Positions 62,121 to 64,000 of a DNA stretch of 64,000 nucleotides are shown one piece after another. Positions within the stretch are counted from its first letter, which is position 1; every line of letters starts with the position of its first letter. The position numbers were made by a program, and so were the translations under genes. Below the pieces are notes generated by a model. It was not told the DNA's origin. It did no database searches and saw only the letters and a list, made by a program, of their open reading frames with translations. Origin of the DNA: JBJMHZ01 sp045807125 (GTDB taxonomy: Bacteria; Actinomycetota; Actinomycetes; JAWWOL01); the NCBI GenBank assembly GCA_045807125.1, contig JBJMHZ010000042.1:1-64000 (forward strand), given 5' to 3'.

Positions 62121-62660
62121 TCAGAAGGTCCATCTGGTGGCGCCGCCGGGCTCCTTGGTGGCGAGCGCATAGGCGTCCTCGATCGTGAATTCGTAGACGT
62201 ACCACGGCGGTGGGCCGGCGCTGGGGGCGCTGTACTCGTGGGTGAAGCCGCCGTCGGCGATGCTCGGTGCCCAGCCGCCCTCGGCGAACGCCTCGGCGAG
62301 GCGCTGCAGCATCGCTTCGTCGCTGACCCGGACGGCCCGTCCCTCGATCGCCACGTCGTAGTCACGGGTGGCGACGCCGAAGGCGCAGCGCGGGTCACGT
62401 TCGACGTTCCGGATCTTGCGCGACCGCGGGCTGCCGCAGAAGTAGTAGCGACCGTCGACCCACACGGCGCCGACCGCGGTCATGTGGGGTCGGCCGTCGG
62501 CGTCGACGGTCGACAACCAGAAGGTGTGGTGGTCGGGTCCGCCCGTGCCGGGGGCCTGGGTCAGGTTGGCCTCGAGCGTCCGGCGCACGTCCGCCCAGTC
62601 GAGCGGGGCGAGGTGGTACAGATCGGCGAGGTTCTTCGCTTGCGGTTCGTGAGCAGCCAT
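62121..62660 (-). CDS. Pyridoxamine-5'-phosphate-oxidase-fold protein
   Basis: 179 residues, split-barrel flavin fold. Visible: HHTFWLSTVDADGRPHMTAVGAVW and GRYYFCGSPRSRKIRNVERDPRC, the usual PPOX order, and a C-terminal VYEFTIEDAYALATKEP. It may reduce a small molecule with F420 or FMN. Upstream in-frame ATGs at 62693 and 62717 are possible starts; none has a ribosome site. Confidence 0.82.
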   Translation of the reverse strand: MAAHEPQAKNLADLYHLAPLDWADVRRTLEANLTQAPGTGGPDHHTFWLSTVDADGRPHMTAVGAVWVDGRYYFCGSPRSRKIRNVERDPRCAFGVATRDYDVAIEGRAVRVSDEAMLQRLAEAFAEGGWAPSIADGGFTHEYSAPSAGPPPWYVYEFTIEDAYALATKEPGGATRWTF

Positions 62661-62724
62661 GCCAGTACGACGATCGGCGGCGGCGGTACTCATCGGCCGG
62701 AGCGCCGGGAGAACCATGGCGCCA

Positions 62725-63180
62725 CTACTGTCCGCCGCCGCGAAATGACGAAGAACATCCGGTTGCGGAAGCGCGCCGCGACCCCACCGACGGCAGGTCC
62801 TCGAGCGCCTGGCGCAGGTAGCTGGCAGCCTCCTCCAGCCGCGGCGTGGGCAGCCGGAGGTAGAGGGTGCCGGTGTTCGCCCGCAGCGCCGCAACGGCGA
62901 AGGCGTTGCCAACCTCGCCGTGGAGCGCCAGCGCGGACTCGAGCATGCGCTGCGCGAGCCGGTACTCGCCGCGGGCCTCCGCGACCAGCGCGCCATTCCA
63001 GTAAGCGGCCGCGCGGGCCCGTAGCGAGCCGCCAGCCTCGGCTCCGGTGACGGTCGACTCGACCAGCATCTGCGCCCGGGTGAGGTCGCCGCGCTCGAAG
63101 TAGCAGAGCACCAGGGTGGACGCCAGTTCGGTAACCTCCTCAGCAGGGGTCCGTGGGAGCCAGGCCGTCCGCCGTACGGC
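62725..63180 (-). pseudogene. Truncated TPR-repeat fragment
   Basis: About 130 codons reading RTPAEEVTELASTLV, CYFERGDLTRAQMLV, AYWNGALVAEARGEYRLAQ and TPRLEEAASYLRQALEDL, a run of tetratricopeptide helices as in large HTH-TPR/AAA regulators. It has no proper start; upstream is the nucS promoter. After ALEDLP the sequence becomes a random basic tail and stops. It is probably the remains of a longer gene. Confidence 0.55.
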
Positions 63181-63191
63181 CGGGCATCCCG

Positions 63192-63197
63192 TACGCT
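63192..63197 (+). promoter_or_regulatory. -10 box of leaderless nucS
   Basis: TACGCT ends 6 nt before the GTG at 63204. Confidence 0.5.
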
Positions 63198-63203
63198 CGG
63201 GCC

Positions 63204-63863
63204 GTGCGCCTGGTCATCGCCCGCTGCAGCGTCGACTACGTCGGTCGGCTGACCGCCCACCTGCCCTCCGCGCCGCGGCTGCTGATGGTCAAGGCCGACG
63301 GCAGCCTGTCGATCCACGCCGACGACCGCGCCTACAAGCCGCTGAACTGGATGAGCCCACCCTGCCGGCTGGTCGAGACCGAGGGCCGCTGGACCGTCAC
63401 CAACAAGGCCGGCGAGCAGCTGATCATCACGGTCGAGGAGGTGCTGCACGACTCGACGCACGATCTCGGGATCGATCCCGGCCTGGTCAAGGACGGCGTC
63501 GAGGCGCACCTGCAGGCGCTGCTCGCCGAGCACATCCAGACCCTCGGAGCCGGCTACCGGCTGGTGCAGCGCGAGTACATGACCGCGATCGGCCCGGTCG
63601 ACATCCTCTGCCGCGACGCCGCCGGCACCACCGTGGCGATCGAGATCAAGCGACGCGGCGAGATCGACGGGGTCGAGCAGCTCACCCGCTACCTCGAGCT
63701 GCTGAACCGCGACCCGCTGCTCGCCCCCGTACGGGGCGTCTTCGCCGCCCAGGAGATCAAGCCGCAGGCCCGTACGCTCGCCACCGACCGGGGCATCGAC
63801 TGCGTGACGCTCGACTACGAGGCGCTGCGCGGCAACGCGCCGGTCAACCCGACCCTGTTCTGA
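63204..63863 (+). CDS. nucS: Mismatch-specific endonuclease NucS/EndoMS
   Basis: 219 residues. It matches actinobacterial NucS over its length: VRLVIARCSVDYVGRLTAHL, DDRAYKPLNWMSPPC, GVEAHLQALLAEHIQ and the nuclease core EYMTAIGPVDILCRD with AIEIKRRGEIDGVEQL (catalytic D, E, K). It cleaves both strands at mismatches and replaces MutSL in actinobacteria. The C-terminus TLF may act as a sliding-clamp contact. The start GTG has a TACGCT box 6 nt before it. Confidence 0.96.
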   Translation: MRLVIARCSVDYVGRLTAHLPSAPRLLMVKADGSLSIHADDRAYKPLNWMSPPCRLVETEGRWTVTNKAGEQLIITVEEVLHDSTHDLGIDPGLVKDGVEAHLQALLAEHIQTLGAGYRLVQREYMTAIGPVDILCRDAAGTTVAIEIKRRGEIDGVEQLTRYLELLNRDPLLAPVRGVFAAQEIKPQARTLATDRGIDCVTLDYEALRGNAPVNPTLF

Positions 63864-63868
63864 GATCG

Positions 63869-63890
63869 GCGGGACGGATCCGCGTCCCGC
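63869..63890 (+). terminator. Terminator after nucS
   Basis: Perfect 8-bp stem GCGGGACG/CGTCCCGC with a 6-nt loop, 5 nt after the stop, followed by TTT. Confidence 0.75.
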
Positions 63891-63891
63891 T

Positions 63892-63921
63892 TTGCCCTCG
63901 GTCCGGTCCGTCCCCTATGCT
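63892..63921 (+). promoter_or_regulatory. Candidate promoter of tRNA-Glu
   Basis: TTGCCC (63892-63897), 18-nt spacer and TATGCT (63916-63921), about 58 nt before the tRNA. Confidence 0.5.
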
Positions 63922-63979
63922 GGCTCACGTCTCCGACGGCGGACGCCGGGGCACCGGCGTGGGCGACGTGCCAGCGCCA

Positions 63980-64000
63980 GCCCTCATCGTCTAGTGGCCC
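63980..64000 (+). tRNA. tRNA-Glu, 5' end only
   Basis: GCCCTCATCGTCTAGTGGCC is the acceptor and D-arm start typical of bacterial tRNA-Glu. The anticodon lies beyond the window, so CTC or TTC cannot be decided. Confidence 0.7.

Overview
The window is about 72% G+C, gene-dense and clearly actinobacterial. It carries a GlnR-type nitrogen regulator, mycothiol synthase (MshD), the mismatch endonuclease NucS/EndoMS, a MutT1-type Nudix/histidine-phosphatase fusion, SenX3-RegX3 and a two-domain CYTH-CHAD protein. It also has many apparently leaderless starts (TANNNT 6-7 nt before ATG/GTG). Mycothiol plus NucS plus GlnR fits a free-living high-GC actinomycete, perhaps a Frankia/Sporichthya/Jatrophihabitans-like lineage. 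Genus cannot be decided from the sequence alone.

Layout. 1-4060: a partial membrane protein and a large PAS/GAF/GGDEF/EAL protein. 4239-6116: moaD and an alpha/beta hydrolase divergent from glnR. 6333-20503: a phosphate and polyphosphate region: ppk1, CYTH-CHAD, mutT1, a small helical protein, mshD, pstSCAB, phoU, senX3-regX3, then pit and its PhoU-like partner on the other strand. PHO-box-like 11-nt repeats lie before ppk1, after mutT1 and before pstS, so SenX3-RegX3 probably controls much of this block. 20634-29140: small enzymes and regulators: SRPBCC protein, LOG-like protein, MarR and ArsR-like regulators, PAS-EAL protein, MFS exporter, DUF2891 protein and an orphan adenine methylase. 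29334-33487: a PotABCD-type polyamine-like ABC transporter operon.

33589-42355 is rich in surface and secreted functions: a Nei-type glycosylase, a secreted Asp-box propeller protein, a membrane GGDEF-EAL protein, a secreted subtilase ending in 17 tryptophan pentapeptides, and an unrecognised protein with a cysteine-bearing hydrophobic C-terminal domain. 42400-46825: VOC protein, methyltransferase, DUF4232 protein, aminoglycoside-phosphotransferase-like kinase and soluble transhydrogenase. tRNA-Lys (46985-47057) is followed by about 1.6 kb of decayed DNA. This holds an att-like copy of the tRNA 3' end, a fused dihydrofolate-reductase/integrase scar and a tiny secreted-peptide ORF. 48662-53164: a radical SAM/SPASM protein and a secreted GH15 glucodextranase-like enzyme.

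53202-64000: housekeeping and accessory genes: murB, a SpoU methyltransferase, a beta-hydroxyacid-dehydrogenase-like oxidoreductase, DUF1206 and DUF4386-like membrane proteins, an alcohol dehydrogenase/DHA2 exporter pair divergent from an XRE-MmyB regulator and cupin, a PPOX-fold protein, a truncated TPR gene, nucS, and the start of a tRNA-Glu. The most unusual points are the subtilase repeat tail with its divergent cysteine-rich neighbour, the decayed island at tRNA-Lys, the small ORF divergent from the radical SAM gene, and the PHO-box pair that seems to place a small orphan gene in the phosphate regulon.
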